Shown in pieces: positions 38,363-51,710 of a stretch of 64,000 nucleotides of DNA. The DNA lies in the NCBI GenBank assembly GCA_905331475.1, contig CAJNYU010001329.1, positions 1 through 64,000 of the forward strand, given 5' to 3'. Both the position numbers and the translations under genes were made by a program. Every line of letters starts with the position of its first letter. The first letter of the stretch is position 1. Below the pieces are notes generated by a model. The model searched no databases and was not told where the DNA came from. It saw nothing but the letters and a program-made list of their open reading frames with translations. The DNA is from Rotaria socialis (taxonomy: Eukaryota > Rotifera > Eurotatoria > Philodinida > Philodinidae).

Positions 38363-41300
38363 CTGAAAAAAATAAATACCATAAATCTAGCCAAAGGATA
38401 GAGAGCAAATTCGAAAACAAATTGAATTTTTATTGCGTCATTGGTATTTTCAGTTTTGTTTTAGTGTCCAATAAAGGAGGAACATCGATTTATATAACTC
38501 AGTCATAAAATATTGCGGAGAACTGAAAAAAATTCCGTTTTTTTTCCCGAAAACTTGCTGTTTTATTCTTCTATGCAATCAAAAGAAGTCGTTATGATCA
38601 TTCATAAGAGTCCCTGTCGACTTACTATTGATAAAACTACTAAGATAAGTTATTAACCAAATAAATGCTTTGTTCTAAATGTGATTGTTGGGAAACCTAC
38701 GGAAATTGTATGAAAGTTCATCTGTGTGGATTTCTCCCTTAATTTAAGATAGTTTTGCTGAAAATTATTGATGATGAATCTGATATCAATAGGTTTCATA
38801 GGCACAAGAGTGTCTTGAAAATTTTTAAATGGATATACTTTTAATAACTTAAGAAGGACAATATATTTAGACGATCTCTAGTAGTATTTGCGAGAGTAGT
38901 GTACGTTGATTGAAATATCAAATTTTTGCATTGAACAATAGTTTTATTGAAGATCACATTTGCCCTACAGGATAAGCTTGTAAAATTTACGTTCTCGATC
39001 GCATAACTTAAATTATAAATGCGCTTTAACTAATTGAGAGTGTTCAAGAAGCCTATCGTAAATATACAAAGATATTTTCATTTGCTCAAAAACTCTTATC
39101 CAACATTCATAATCAACTTTCAAATATACTAATATTTAAAATCTCAATACGCTAACTTACACTGGAAGGATGTGCACTGGAACTCAAGACCATTGAATAT
39201 ATTCGTTTCATTGTACAGTTCGTCCCATCGATCCTCGATTAACCATACTCTAAAGTTAATAACTCATAATGACTAGATTATTATTAAGATTATTCGAAAA
39301 ATCTTTGAGTAGCAGATTTTGGAGGATTTCTCAATTTGACTACAAAACAATTTTCGATCCTGCAAAATATAATATTATATGTTAATATTGCAAAACGTCA
39401 CGAAAGGGATCATTCTATCGGGCGCCTTTAGAAAACATACAGAATTATATAGGAATAAACGTTTTGTGAAAGTCAGAATTTGTTTTGAGATACTTGATTA
39501 TAACTCAACAAATTTTATACAATCAGAAAGAAATAAAATTCGATTGAAACTTGAAGCTGTTCAAAATCAACTCGAGATGAACGCAAGTACAAGAGAAATC
39601 GAATATCATCAGTCAGAACTCGAGATTTCAGTTAAATATACTGCAATTTTAAATAATATAGTTTAGAAAACAAAATTTAAGAGAGGCGATGCAATACACC
39701 ATAAATATCTTTAATAATCAAATATCTCAGTATGTACGTATCATACACAATTCATATTGCTCAGCCGGTGAGACCTGTCATTTGACGCGAATACGTTTTC
39801 ATGTACTTGAATTATATATAACACACGCCTTCATTGCAAATAAGTGACAATATAAATCAATGATGTTCAATAAAATCCATCATTATTACTTGTACCAATA
39901 TTGAAGAGAGTCAATCTTCTTTCTCTTCGAACCGAATGTATTATCTAGTCTCATTCTAAAAGATAAAACTCTATTTCATCTCTGAAAATAAATAATACCA
40001 ATAATGACATATTATTAATAAGTGAAATTTTTACTTCACTCTTTTCTAATATTCTTCATGAATTAAATTTAAAAAAATCTAGGAACTTTTCCTTTAAAAG
40101 AAAACTACAGGCAAATTCCGTGTCACGATAATTCACACACACCTATACCCATTACAATAAAATGATAATGCGCCTCTACCTTGCCAAAAAGAGGTCGTTT
40201 GAAACAAGAAGTTGCACGTACCTGTACGATTAAATATGAAAAAAATGAATGTAAAAAGAATTTTTCAATTGTTTTGACGTCAACATTCATTCGAACGCGT
40301 CTTTTGTGCCGCTCGTAAGTTGTTTTACATGGCATTCGTGGCTTCACGAACGTCGCTTCCGATTGGCCTCTAGATTATATGACTCATTCTCTTTTTACTC
40401 TATCCCTCTCGCAGATATTTTTAAGAAATTACAAATACAGATGATTTTGACAAAAAATGATTAGTGCTCGAATCAATGGAGAAAAAAGTTTGGAAAACAA
40501 ATAGACTTCTAGAATTTCTCGTGGTTGATAAAAGTTTTTGTTAATTATTTTCATCACATATTGTTATTTTTACTGACAACAATGTAAAAAAAAAAGATTT
40601 ACAGTTATTTTTGCAGCTTCCTAAAGAATATCTTTTTCGTCCTGCATAATTATGATCACTGATATTTTTAAAATTCTTTTTTCGTGAATATGAAAGTTTT
40701 ATGAATACGCAGCCAGTAAATACATCTGAAATGAAGCAGATTATTTTTTGACTCTATTTTTGTCATACTTTTCTTTATAAAACTTAATTGAGAAATTTTG
40801 TCTCACTATAAGAACTGTCTGTCGTTCCAAAGGCTTTTTCAAACACAACCTCTACAAAGAGTTCAGGTCGACATTTACTGAGGTCATCTACGATTATAGA
40901 AGATCGTCTAACTGAAATAAATATTCACATTCTAATAGACTCCATTCTTTTTTTCAGCTGATTAGAAAATATTTATTGAATCAATTTTTATGACATACTA
41001 AAGATTTTCAAATGGAGCTATAACTGAGAGAAAGCATACTTGAAATAGTATTTAGACAAGAGTTGATCGAAAAAGTTTCAAGAGAAAATGCAGTTGAAAA
41101 GAAACAAAGAAGTATACACGAATTGTACCATTTTAGGGAAAAAGATTTAGTCTGTATCGTCACAGGTTGATTCAATTTGATGATTAGTTATCAAAGTAGT
41201 TATATGTACTATCAGTTGTAATCTTAATATCTAGATGATAAATCAAAGTAATAAATGAAGAAAATCAGACAGCTCAAATATATGCTGTACTACAGCGATG

Positions 41301-41593
41301 AAGAACACAAAAGAAGAAATTCTTTCGTCACTTCCAACGAGAATTATTCTTTTGCATTCTTCGTGTAGCATAGGCTCGATGTTATCAAAGAAAGAAAGAA
41401 AGAAAAAAGTTTAATCCTCTGTTCTCATAGGTTTAGATAATTTCAAAACAAATCAACCAATTTGTGTATATATGTTGATTGAGAACGAAATTGCATGAGT
41501 CAAAATTTAGTATATGTTCCATAATAATATTTTGGCATTCAAATATGAAGCAGATAATGCTATTTCCCCCGATAAAATCATAATGATCATATA
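38363..41593. other. Intergenic region upstream of the hydrolase-like gene
   Basis: About 3.2 kb without recognised genes. A 95-codon frame at 39379-39666 contains a heptad-like stretch (RNKIRLKLEAVQNQLE) but has no family match, exon borders or codon bias that would support it. Confidence 0.4.
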
Positions 41594-41943
41594 CCCAGGA
41601 GAATGATTCCGATAGTAAGATCCTATCGGATTCGTGTCCGTTCGTGTCGGATATAGTATGGATTTCATTAAACTGGCGAAATCCTATCGGTATCCAAGTG
41701 TGGGACCTACAATCGGAACCCTAATTTTGCAATCTGATAGGTTCCAGTGTCGAAATTTAACGGAATCCAACATAAAAATTCGACCCCTGCATTCTGTTGA
41801 CACCATATGCTTATTCATTGGTGATTAAGAAAATGGTTCTTTCCGTCGGATCCGTTAGTAGTTCCTAGATCCGGAATTCCGATCAGGTTTTGTCGGATCC
41901 CATAGAATCCGATAGGATTCACTGTCGGATTCATTCACCTGGG
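41594..41943. mobile_element. Complete 350-bp inverted-repeat DNA element (copy 2)
   Basis: Terminal inverted repeats of 22 bp differ at three positions: left CCCAGGAGAATGATTCCGA, right (reverse complement) CCCAGGTGAATGAATCCGA. ATA flanks both ends (41591-41593 and 41944-41946), fitting a 3-bp target duplication. The interior is rich in TCGGAT/ATCCGA words, as in 1-280, and has no transposase. Superfamily not assigned; a 3-bp duplication would fit Harbinger-like or CACTA-like movers. Confidence 0.75.
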
Positions 41944-41946
41944 ATA

Positions 41947-42431
41947 CGATCGTGAGTGTTTGACCTGAGAGAAGAACTACGTTATAAACCCGCGTAAAAA
42001 GGCACGCACGTTTCTGAACGCATTTCGAATACGTGACAAGCGTATTTTCACTTGTTCACATACTCAGTCTGTTATTCGCTTCAGTTTCCGTTACCTGGGT
42101 ACACGTGTGTGTGTGTGTGTGTGTGTGTATGTATCCTGTGAAGACAGCTTATCTTAACCCAAATTATGACACATGCCTATTTGCAATATGACAATAATAT
42201 TTTCTGTTGGTAAACTTGGCGACATCTATAAATTTTGATTTTATCTTTCGAATTTATCTTACCTATAAAAATCTTTCATATTATAAATAAACTTTTCGAA
42301 ATTGACTCTATTTATGGAAACCTCTAAACACTCAGTGATAATATTTAATTGGTTAATATTACTTGTCTTTCTTTCTATTGAACTACGGTGTTGTTTTTTT
42401 TTGTTTTCAGTTTGATCTCTTTTATTTGTGC
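41947..42431. other. Upstream region of the SS18-like gene
   Basis: Contains a (GT)n run at 42103-42127 and a strong acceptor TTGTTTTCAG ending at 42410, 21 nt before the start codon, so the 5' UTR is probably spliced. No other feature seen. Confidence 0.5.
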
Positions 42432-44492
42432 ATGATTGCTACAATGTATACTCAACAACAAGTGGCTTCTATGCCTCCACAACAAAAACCATCTATTCAA
42501 AAAGTAATGTTAAAAGTCAAAAGTGAATTGTGTAATCAAACAACGTATCTTTTTTGTTTCAGATACTCGATGATAATTCTCAATTAATATCCGTAATACT
42601 TGATTTACAAACTAAAGGAAGACAAATGGAAAGTCTTGAGTAAGTTAATTTAGTTGTGAAAATCAATAGAATAAATCAATTTTCTTACATAGATATCAAC
42701 GAACTTTACATCGAAATTTGACATATTTAACTCAATTTGATATGACACAATCACATCATCCAAATACTTTACCAGTATGTTGATGAATTGAACTCTGTTT
42801 TATTTAAACTTTCAAATTTTAGCCACCCGACGCATTTGTTCAAGCACAACAACCCAACATGATGGTAATAAAATGAAATAGATATTCAAAAAAAATGAAT
42901 TTTTCTTAACTTTTTAGGGAAATGCTATGATGCAGCCCAATCAATTGGGTGTACCAACATCAACATCGGAGCAAAGTAAGTAAACTTTTATTTCATATGG
43001 AGACATTCATTTATTAGTCAAAATTTACTTATGAAGTCAAACTTTTATACATGAGGTTCACAGTGAAAATGAAAAATTTATAGAAACTGTTGCCATTTGG
43101 GTCAATTTCTAATTCGAACAGAAATGTTTCCGCTATGAAAAATCGAGTTCGATATTTCATTTGTTTTGTTAAGTGTACCGGACGCAAACCAATAGTCCAG
43201 CGCCATCGAATGTTTCTGCATCAGCTTTAAACAAAAGTCCACATGGTAGTAGTAGTGCCGGTGGTCTTTATCCACCATCGAATGCCCAAACTAGTAATTC
43301 ATCTGTTCCTCCATCACTTCAACAACAACGATCACCGGCAGGTTCAGTTCCATCACCATCTCCATCTGGTCCACTAGCATCTTCAATTTCTCCACAAAAT
43401 TCAGTAATGAATAAAGCACCAACACCACAACCACCATCATCAACTCATCTACCTCCAATGTCTCAACAACAGCAAAGACCCTATTTACCAACACAACAAA
43501 TGATACAACAGCAACAACAAGGCAGACCTATGAATGGTACTGGAATGGACCATTCAACAGGTGGACAAGCACAATCTTCATATATGCAAGGTCAACAATC
43601 TTATATGCCTCAACAACAACAACAACATTCTTATTCATTACAACAAAATGGTTATGCACATCATCCAAATGGCGGCATGCCACAACAACATTATCCGATG
43701 TATCATCAGCAACAGAGTAAGTCTTTCTATGAGCATATATTGATTGCCTAAAGGAATCGACTTCGCAACAAATAGTAAATATTTTAGTAGCGGATAAATA
43801 TCTAAAATATACCCTCGTATTGAATAGCTAAAATAATATTTGTACGAGGAAACCAACTAGAGAAGATTTCTGTGATTAGAGAGGCCAAGTACTATTCGAC
43901 AGAATTAAATATCTCCAAGCTCTCTAAACGTTTGCTTGACTGATTTATATCAATAGCGTTTATTAATATCAACCTCGTTATCACATGCAGAGCTCGAAGA
44001 CATATCTTATTGGCAGGAATTAAATGAACTATTCTCATGGAAGATTTAATTACTGAAAACAAAATTTACCTCTATCTTTCAAGAAATTTCAATTCTTAGA
44101 AGTCATATACATATATTATATATTTTGTAGATCCGGGCATGTCAGTTCCATCCAATCAAATTGCTAAACCAAATTCACCATTAAATAGTCAACAACAATC
44201 AATTATCCCAGCTCCATCATCACCGAAGCCATCATCCTCGAGTTCACCTTCTCAAGCAACAAACACACAAAATCTCGTTTCGAATCAGCAGCAGCAGCAG
44301 CAGCAGCAACAACAACAACAACAAATGCCATATAGTAATTATGCTGGACAACAACAGATGTATCATCAACAACAACAAAATTACCATATGCAACAACAAC
44401 AATGGCAAAATCAACAGCCTCGAATGATGATGCAACCTCAATATGCACCATATCAACAAGGACAATATCAGCAAGCTCCACCGCAGACTTAG
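42432..44492 (+). CDS. SS18: SS18/SYT-like subunit of BAF chromatin remodelling complex, 7 exons
   Basis: Exons 42432-42503, 42563-42639, 42693-42774, 42823-42864, 42918-42975, 43174-43716 and 44131-44492 give 411 aa. SS18 proteins are transcriptional co-activators within SWI/SNF (BAF) complexes. The N-terminal SNH domain is visible at residues 18-55: PSIQKILDDNSQLISVILD, then LQTKGR, YQRTLHRNLTYL. The rest is low complexity: Ser/Pro-rich (residues 110-215), then Gln-rich with many QQ, and a Tyr/Gln/Met-rich end (SNYAGQQQMYH) comparable to the QPGY region of the human protein. A CAG/CAA tract at 44287-44322 encodes a pure Gln run. The first four introns are 42-60 bp. AATAAA at 44731 is the likely poly(A) signal. 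SS18 versus SS18L1 cannot be separated. Confidence 0.9.
44287..44322 (+). repeat. CAG/CAA tract coding for polyglutamine in SS18-like
   Basis: Twelve consecutive Gln codons: CAG units first, then CAA units. Likely length-variable between alleles. Confidence 0.9.
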
Positions 44493-47400
44493 TTTCATCT
44501 TAAAAATTCTGCCTTGTTTTTAGTATTCGGATGAGTTCTTTTCTTTAATCTTTTTTTCATTTTGTCTGAAATGACCCCAAATTGTTTTTCTTTATATAAA
44601 TATATCGATGTTAAATGTATAGAAAAGAATATATAATGACAAATCTCGTTTCTAGTCATACATAAACTCATTCTATGTTTGTTTGTTTTCTGTTTGTTGC
44701 CCATTGTGTTATATCAAATATAAAAAAAACAATAAATTAGTGTGCAAAATTTAAATACTATGTAGTCAACGAAACTGTCATCAGCGTTGAAAGCTAGTAG
44801 TGCTTGTGTAATTTATATTCGAAAATAAATCAAATCATGTGTAAATATTAATAATGAAAAAAATCTAAAAGTTTTTTCTGTACAAGAATTTATGCAGTTT
44901 GTAATTTCTAAAATTTTTTTACTATTTCGACCATACCATGGCTGGGAATGAGTTCTCGTGAATCGTGAAATGATAAGGAACGGTGCACAGTCTAATGCTT
45001 CCACAATATATATATTGATCTTTTGAAGAAGAAAAACTTCCGTACTTGAACGTTTAGTGTTTCCTACAGAATTACATTTCTATTCGTTTTCAGAAACATT
45101 CTAGAACAGAACTAAATAATTTATCGGTAAAATCTAGTTTATTTCAATTGATGGAAGACGAATGAGTCCTTCTAATCTAGATTATTATTTCGAAGTTCGA
45201 ACTACTAGATGATAGGTGTATTCAGTGCTGTATCATTTTATTTTCATACTGAAAGCAATGTTAACAAATACCTAACCTATTTATAAAGAAGATTTGCAAA
45301 ATGAATCTGTTTATAAATGAATGCTTCATTTAAATAATATAATGTCGTGATAAAAACTCTTACAATGATGTAGGATACTTATACTTTCAGCCTTTTTCAA
45401 TTCTTTGAATATCTTTATCTTGTTTGAGCAGAGCTTTATACAGAATATTGAAAAGGTTATGAGCTCAATCAAAAAAGTGCGCTATGATAATTCTTTACAT
45501 CGACAATATTCACAATAAATTCCAGCATTCTTGTTTTTTTTTTCTATTGCTACGCACGATATTTTCTGGTCTATCGATAATAGTAATCTGTGTGAAAAAC
45601 GATAGAAAATAATATATCGCGTGCACTCGTTGACGATTATTAATTTCGTGTTAAGATGATAAAATGAAGAAGACCTTCTTCAATGTATTGTTCATCCTGG
45701 TTTTATTACTTAGATGTTTACCAGACATTTACTTTCGAAGATTGTACTTAATTACATTATCATCTTCGAGAAATCACTTGTGAGATTAGGATCATAGCAT
45801 CACTGTTCATTAGTCTAAATACTTAGGGAAATGCATCTAAGTAAAAGACAGCTGTGCTTTTTATAATACTTCGGATAGTTTTTTTTGTCTATAAGAATAT
45901 CTCTTTAATTTTGTTTTTTTCATTATGAAACTGTTAAAGTAGAATCGACATAGATGTCGTATATCAGATAGCAATTTTTTTTTGTAGCTACATTATCACT
46001 AGAATAAAGATTAATCTTTTCTCAAAAAGTCTTACAAAAAGAAAGCTTCATACGTAATTGGACAATTCTCTACAGGATGAATTTTTTATTATCTGTTTTC
46101 TTGCGGAAATTGAAAATGAGAATGATATTAAACAATGAACCTGACTGAGAATCGTTTTTTTTTTCTATGTGAACTTTCTGAACTTCGCCCTTTAAAAAGA
46201 AAAGAGTATCATACTCAATCGTTCTTTTTAAATCTTCAAACGAACTGTTATCCCTATTATTATTTTGTTCTATACTATAATTATTATTTTTAACTTCTTG
46301 TATTCAATGTTTTCACCGGTGAATTTATTTTTACTGAGTTACACGCTCCATGGGTAATTTAAGCTCATTTCAAATTCAAAAGAAAACTAGTATCTCAAAA
46401 GGATAATTTTTCTTAAATACAAAACGAAAACGGTGGTGAAAAAAGTTCTTCTCGCAGAACATTACAGCTCAAATTTTGTGTATTGTCGTCATGGGAACTT
46501 GAAAATATTTTTTTTAGACATAGAAGATAGTTTAATTTTAGTAAAATCATTGTGTGATGAAATACTGCTTATATCTCTCCTATTAACTAATTGCTTGTAC
46601 ATTTCGGATTGCTCATTTGAATGCATATTAACCACCATACCGCATATTGCATTCAGAATTACGAAGTAATAAATGGAAGCTCTACAGCTCTATGTAATTA
46701 TCGGTTAGTAAATTGATGGCAAATAACTATTGTTATTATGCTCAATAAGAGAAACTTCGATGATCCAAGTCTATCAAGGCTTGCTTAATCATCATCTATC
46801 ATGCAAAAAAATTATAATAAGGTTAATTACTTGATGGCTACTATGAACTTCACACATTTCTGTGCCGCATTGTTTCATGCCAGATGTTTTATACTTATTC
46901 CTTTTAATCATGAAATTGATCTTACCAATATTAATAACAAAATATAGAAGCAGATTATGAATAATGAATTATTAAGGAATATTGTGTGCCAACCAAGATA
47001 TCAAAGCTTTGTTCGTATCTTTTGAAAACATATATGCTATATGAACCAGTTCATATAGGAATGAATGAGGAAGAAACATGTTTTCTTTTACTAAATTTAT
47101 ATTGTTGTCTATAGCAAGTCAAGTATATCAAAGTCTTTCTTTTTGCCTTCAATAATAGTTTAGCAGAGTACTACAAATCCTTAGATTTAGGTTTCATTAG
47201 TATTTTTGTTTCTATAGAATAAAGATTCTAATTCAAGTGATGAAAGGGGTTACCAATAAATAGTTTCAAAGATTTTTTAGTGAATGTACGAGATATAAAA
47301 ACAACAAGTCTATTCTCGATGAAGGCAGACATTTATTATTCAAACAAAAAACAAAAAACAAAGCCATTTAAATAATATGTCTTGTGTAAATATCGATTTG

Positions 47401-48766
47401 ACCGAGAAATCTTTCGGAAACTTCAAAGTAAATCATAATCGGCTCGTTTTCTATTTCCTATTTTCCCATAGAGGAAAACATCTACTGGCCATTGTAAATA
47501 ATTCATCGAATAGCAAAAAAAGGATGTCATTAAAGACAAACTTTTCTTTTTCATTTAAAAAAAAGTCACGTTTCTTCCGATTATTATTAATACCAAAATC
47601 GAAAGATATTAATTAATGTAGACGAAGAAGAGCCTGTATTATCCATTTCGTGATACACCATCGTTTCGAATCTTATCACGAAATATTACATAAATATAGA
47701 CTTCAATAGCAAAATATGGAAAAAGTATTGTTAATTAAATTTGACAACATCAATATTGAATCAGATTCATTGAATTCTGCATGATAATAGCTTTGATTTT
47801 GTTTTGTTTTATATTAGAATAACTATATAATTGCTTCATATGAAAAAAAAAGAAATTAATAATATTAGCATATTTTTACGCCTCTTGATAATAGATTTCT
47901 ATAGAAAATTAAATTAAATATTAGGCTTCTTGTCGGTCATCAACTTAGGAATGCACAGTACTAAGGTATTGACCATGGACATTCCCCAATGAATATAAGT
48001 CGTTCATACTGATACTTATGTTCATGAAAGTATATAGAATTTTGATGAATCTAATAATTCTTTAATGCACCGAACACGAATGCCAGTCAAGTCAAGGATT
48101 CTGCATCAATGTGATAGATTGCTCAGTATCTATAACGATACTGTATCTATCTAGATTGATCTGCATTGCTAAATAGTTCAGTTTGTTCTTTAGCATATAT
48201 TCATATCAGTGTCTCTGTGACTAATGATGTTGTGTTCGTGACTCATTGAAAGCTGGTTAAATCACGGCATTGAGCTCGATAATTTTTATTTTTATTTTGC
48301 TATGCTCACTTAGATGTTTGCCAGAAATAGGCGTGCTAGTGAAAATTTAACGTCGTTTATTAATTGCAGATTTTCATGAAAATTATTTCTTTGAACAAAA
48401 AGAAGAGTTTTTATCTCACTACCTTCACCAAGAAGAAAAAATAACAAAAGAAAAAAACCTTACACTGGTTCTACTTTCTTTTTTGCGCTCTTCTTCTCGC
48501 TCACTTTTTTTTCTACTGCTTCTTTTCTATTGCATACAAGAAGGAAAAACTGTGCACACTTTTTCCTAGTATTACAACAATCTGATACCTGGACCACATT
48601 AGTAAAATCAATAGTTCAATTTGAATTACTTGTTCTTCTACTCAATAAAAGAAAGAACAGAAGAGCCATCTATTCATAATATCGATTAACATCTATCGAT
48701 TTAAAAACAAAATTCATTTTCAAGTTTTTTTGATTGGCAACAAAATATACTTGATTAATCATAATC
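44493..48766. other. Long intergenic region between SS18-like and G-gamma genes
   Basis: About 4.3 kb, AT-rich. Apart from the SS18 3' UTR and presumed G-gamma promoter, no coding exon, RNA gene or clear repeat was recognised. Frames at 46433 and 47377 are chance-like. Confidence 0.4.
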
Positions 48767-49480
48767 ATGTCCGCCTTCGATGGTAATAATTTCAATGGTA
48801 TCAATCAGCTTTCATCAAACAATGAGCCTGTTCCAAATCGACACGTATCAGACAATTTTACATCATCACGTTCTTATGCACCTGAATGTAAGTACAAACT
48901 AGTTCATTAAAAAAGCAACATTACATGGAGCATCACTAATCGTATTTGTTTAATCATAAGTAGAAATATATATGTATATGTTGTAGGCAAAATTAGAATT
49001 AATTCCAATTTTGCCTACAACATATCTATAGATACATAAAGGAACTCGGAAGTCTTTTAAGTGCATTCGTATGTAAGAGACAATCATTTTACGGCGAGGT
49101 TTTCTTTTATCGGATGTTTTAAAACCGAAAGAGGCACTTCAGATGAATTATACATAGAAAAATAAATAAATTTTAGCCCCAAAAATTACATTTTTTTCTT
49201 ATCATAATGTTTTAGAAAGATGATATTATTTGAATAATATAATTTGATTCTTTCTTCTTCTTCTTTTCAAGATCATGCACAGGCAGCTTATGCTACGCAA
49301 CGTCGTCTATGTGAACAATTACGTGAAGAAGCTAAACGTGAACGTGTAAAGGTTTCAATTGTTTGTAAAGATCTCGTTCGTTATATAACTGATCATCAAT
49401 CGAATGACGCACTTGTTATTGGATTTCAATCTCCAAAAGAGAATCCGTTCCGAGATAAACAGCAATGCTCATTGATTTAA
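48767..49480 (+). CDS. Heterotrimeric G-protein gamma subunit, N-terminally extended, 2 exons
   Basis: Exons 48767-48887 and 49272-49480 give 109 aa, against 68-75 in most family members. G-gamma pairs with G-beta at the inner face of the plasma membrane. The GGL helix is present (ATQRRLCEQLREEAKRERVK, then VSIVCKDLVRYI), followed by the signature ENPFRDKQQ and a C-terminal CAAX box CSLI. Leu or Ile at the last position predicts geranylgeranylation. The first 45 residues (Asn/Ser-rich, MSAFDGNNFNGINQL...) have no family counterpart. AATAAA at 49494 is 14 nt after the stop. The intron contains a long palindrome. Confidence 0.9.
48977..49024. repeat. 48-bp near-perfect palindrome in the G-gamma intron
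   Basis: Arms 48977-49000 (TATGTTGTAGGCAAAATT...) and 49001-49024 are reverse complements with one mismatch and no spacer. Pairing continues weakly outward with AT-rich flanks. Could be a miniature foldback element or an intronic hairpin. Confidence 0.75.
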
Positions 49481-51710
49481 GTTATTTTATTAGAATAAAT
49501 AAATAAAAATTGGGAAAATTTGAATTATTTCTTTGTTTTCTTTTTGCCATGATGCTATGCCTATCAGAAATAATATCAATTGACAATTGTTTATTAAATT
49601 TTTATTTTGCAAGTGAATGTATTTTATTATTAATAACAATAATAATAATAATAATAATAAGTACTCCAGCAGTGCATCAAGATTTGGAAGCCATTAGCTT
49701 CTTCTTTGAATACATCAACTGGCTGTCGTGTGTAATAATTTGAAAGAAATTATTTAAAAAAAATAGAGGTATTTTTAGAAGATTCACCGGATCCTATTGT
49801 GCTTACTTTTTAATCATTTACATAAAAATAATGAATGCTTAGAGTGACAACTCATATCTTGTAGCAAATTTTTATGTGACATCGCGTGCTAAACACACAT
49901 AAAATTATCATTCAAAAAAATTCTATCTACTAGAATATCGACCATAGCTTTAAAAAGTTTGGCTATAAAAAAAAAAGGTGCAATTCAGGAGCAGAGGCAA
50001 GACAAACTCGACCTCCTTATTGCTAAAATCTAATTTGTATGTTCCTGGCACGTTTACGTAACTTGAATATAGCTGCCTTGCACAGAGCGACGAAAACGAA
50101 GTTGGTTTATATTCGTTTGGTGGGCAAAATAAGATTACTCTTGGTGGACCAATTAACATTTGCCTTAATAAATCTATAATGGTAATTTCCAGATTTATTT
50201 TTCTGCATATTTTAATATTATTTATAGGGTAGGAATAAAAATTATTATCATCGATTGGAACATTCTTAACAAACATGTTTATATTTGCGATTCATTGAAC
50301 CTTTCTATGATCGCTATCACATTGATCCGGAAAAACGATCTAGGAACAAAAAACAGAGTTCAAAACATTAATTGTAAATGTGCAAGAAGAATTATCATCT
50401 TTCATGATTAATATTTTCTATGGTCGTTGTTTACAAGGATATTTTGATGGATATAACGCACCTCTCTCTCTCTCTCGCTCTCTGTTAGTAGTATTATTAT
50501 TATTAGGTTACATGAAAGTGTCAGATATATAGACACGATCTAGGTGTAATTTTTCAGTTATTTGAGCATATTACCGATTTACACATGTAAATAATCTTTT
50601 ATTTAATAGCTTTAAATAGTAAAAATTATCATCGCTCATGTGAAAAAAGTTACTTCACGCAATACCGATTTTTTTTCTCGAGTGATAATTAAACAAAGCC
50701 TGAGAAATAACTTTACCGGTCGTGGCCTCAAAAATGGAAAACGAAATAAAAGTCTGCAAAGTATTTTTCTCCAATACTTTTTCATAATCATCAAGTACTT
50801 ATTAAATATTCAAATTAACAAATATTCAAACTATTATTTTTCTTGTTTAAAATACAATCTACGAAAAAACACAAAATAATGGGGATTGTGGAGGTTTTTT
50901 TGTCCCGATGTTTTCAATAGTAGAAGTTTTTTTTCTCAACATGCACTTTTTTCCTAGGACTTGTCGAATGCTGCTTTTCAGACGCCACAGCATGACAAAG
51001 TATATCTAGAACTTGGAAATGAATTCATGTTTCTATTAGTACTTAGCATGCTGAGTCTGACAAGCATCTTTTAACAGCTTTCAGAAGAAAAACACATTAT
51101 GAAAAGATTTGTGTTTATTGTATTCAAAGCTTCTCTCAAGAAAAATGTGCGTAATTGTCGAAATCTATTTCAACAGTTATTCCTCATTACTATTCCATAC
51201 CATAAGGTTTAAAAACTTGTTAATCCAAACCGACTTTTATTGGTCACGAAAATTTTACCGTCCATGCAAACGACATCGGTGACTCGAGTATTATGAGCTA
51301 AGCAATATAAATATCTAACAGAAAAAAGTGTTTTTCCCCCCGTTTTGAAGTTATACCCGGTAGAAATTTGCGAAAGTAAAATTAATTAAAAGAAGAAAAG
51401 AAGATCATTGTTGTCATTCATTATATCCTAATCATCTAGGGATATACTAATATTGCTTTTCAATGAATTCAGTCACGAACATTACTTGATTAACATATTA
51501 TAAATCTTTCTTTATTATTTTTGTGTTCTTATGTCCTTCTAGGAAAAGTCAAAAAAAAAGGTTTTCAATGCACCGTTCTGCTCTATAATTATTATTTTCT
51601 GTAGAAGAGTGACAAAAGAAAATACACACCCACACACACACACACACACGCACGCACGCACGCACACAAACCGACAAAAACACGTATTTAACAGAAAGAC
51701 GTGAATTTTT
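49481..51710. other. Intergenic between convergent G-gamma and exchanger genes
   Basis: Contains short repeats: AAT units at 49636-49660, CT units near 50462-50482 and CACACG-type repeats at 51627-51670. TTTATT at 51511 is a candidate poly(A) signal for the exchanger. A 108-codon minus frame at 49950-50276 was not supported. Confidence 0.45.
51627..51670. repeat. (CA)n/(CACG)n microsatellite
   Basis: CACACA units change into CGCACGCACG units, just beyond the exchanger stop codon. Confidence 0.85.

Noticed and set aside
39379-39666. 95-codon frame with a coiled-coil-like segment
   Set aside because: No exon borders, signal or family match. The heptad-like part is short and could be chance in Lys/Glu-rich AT DNA.
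43291-43494. Antisense frame (Val/Glu-rich) opposite the SS18-like gene
   Set aside because: Mirror image of the Gln/Ser/Pro-rich coding exon.
49950-50276. 108-codon minus frame
   Set aside because: No splice signals, domain or codon bias; it begins mid-intergenic.
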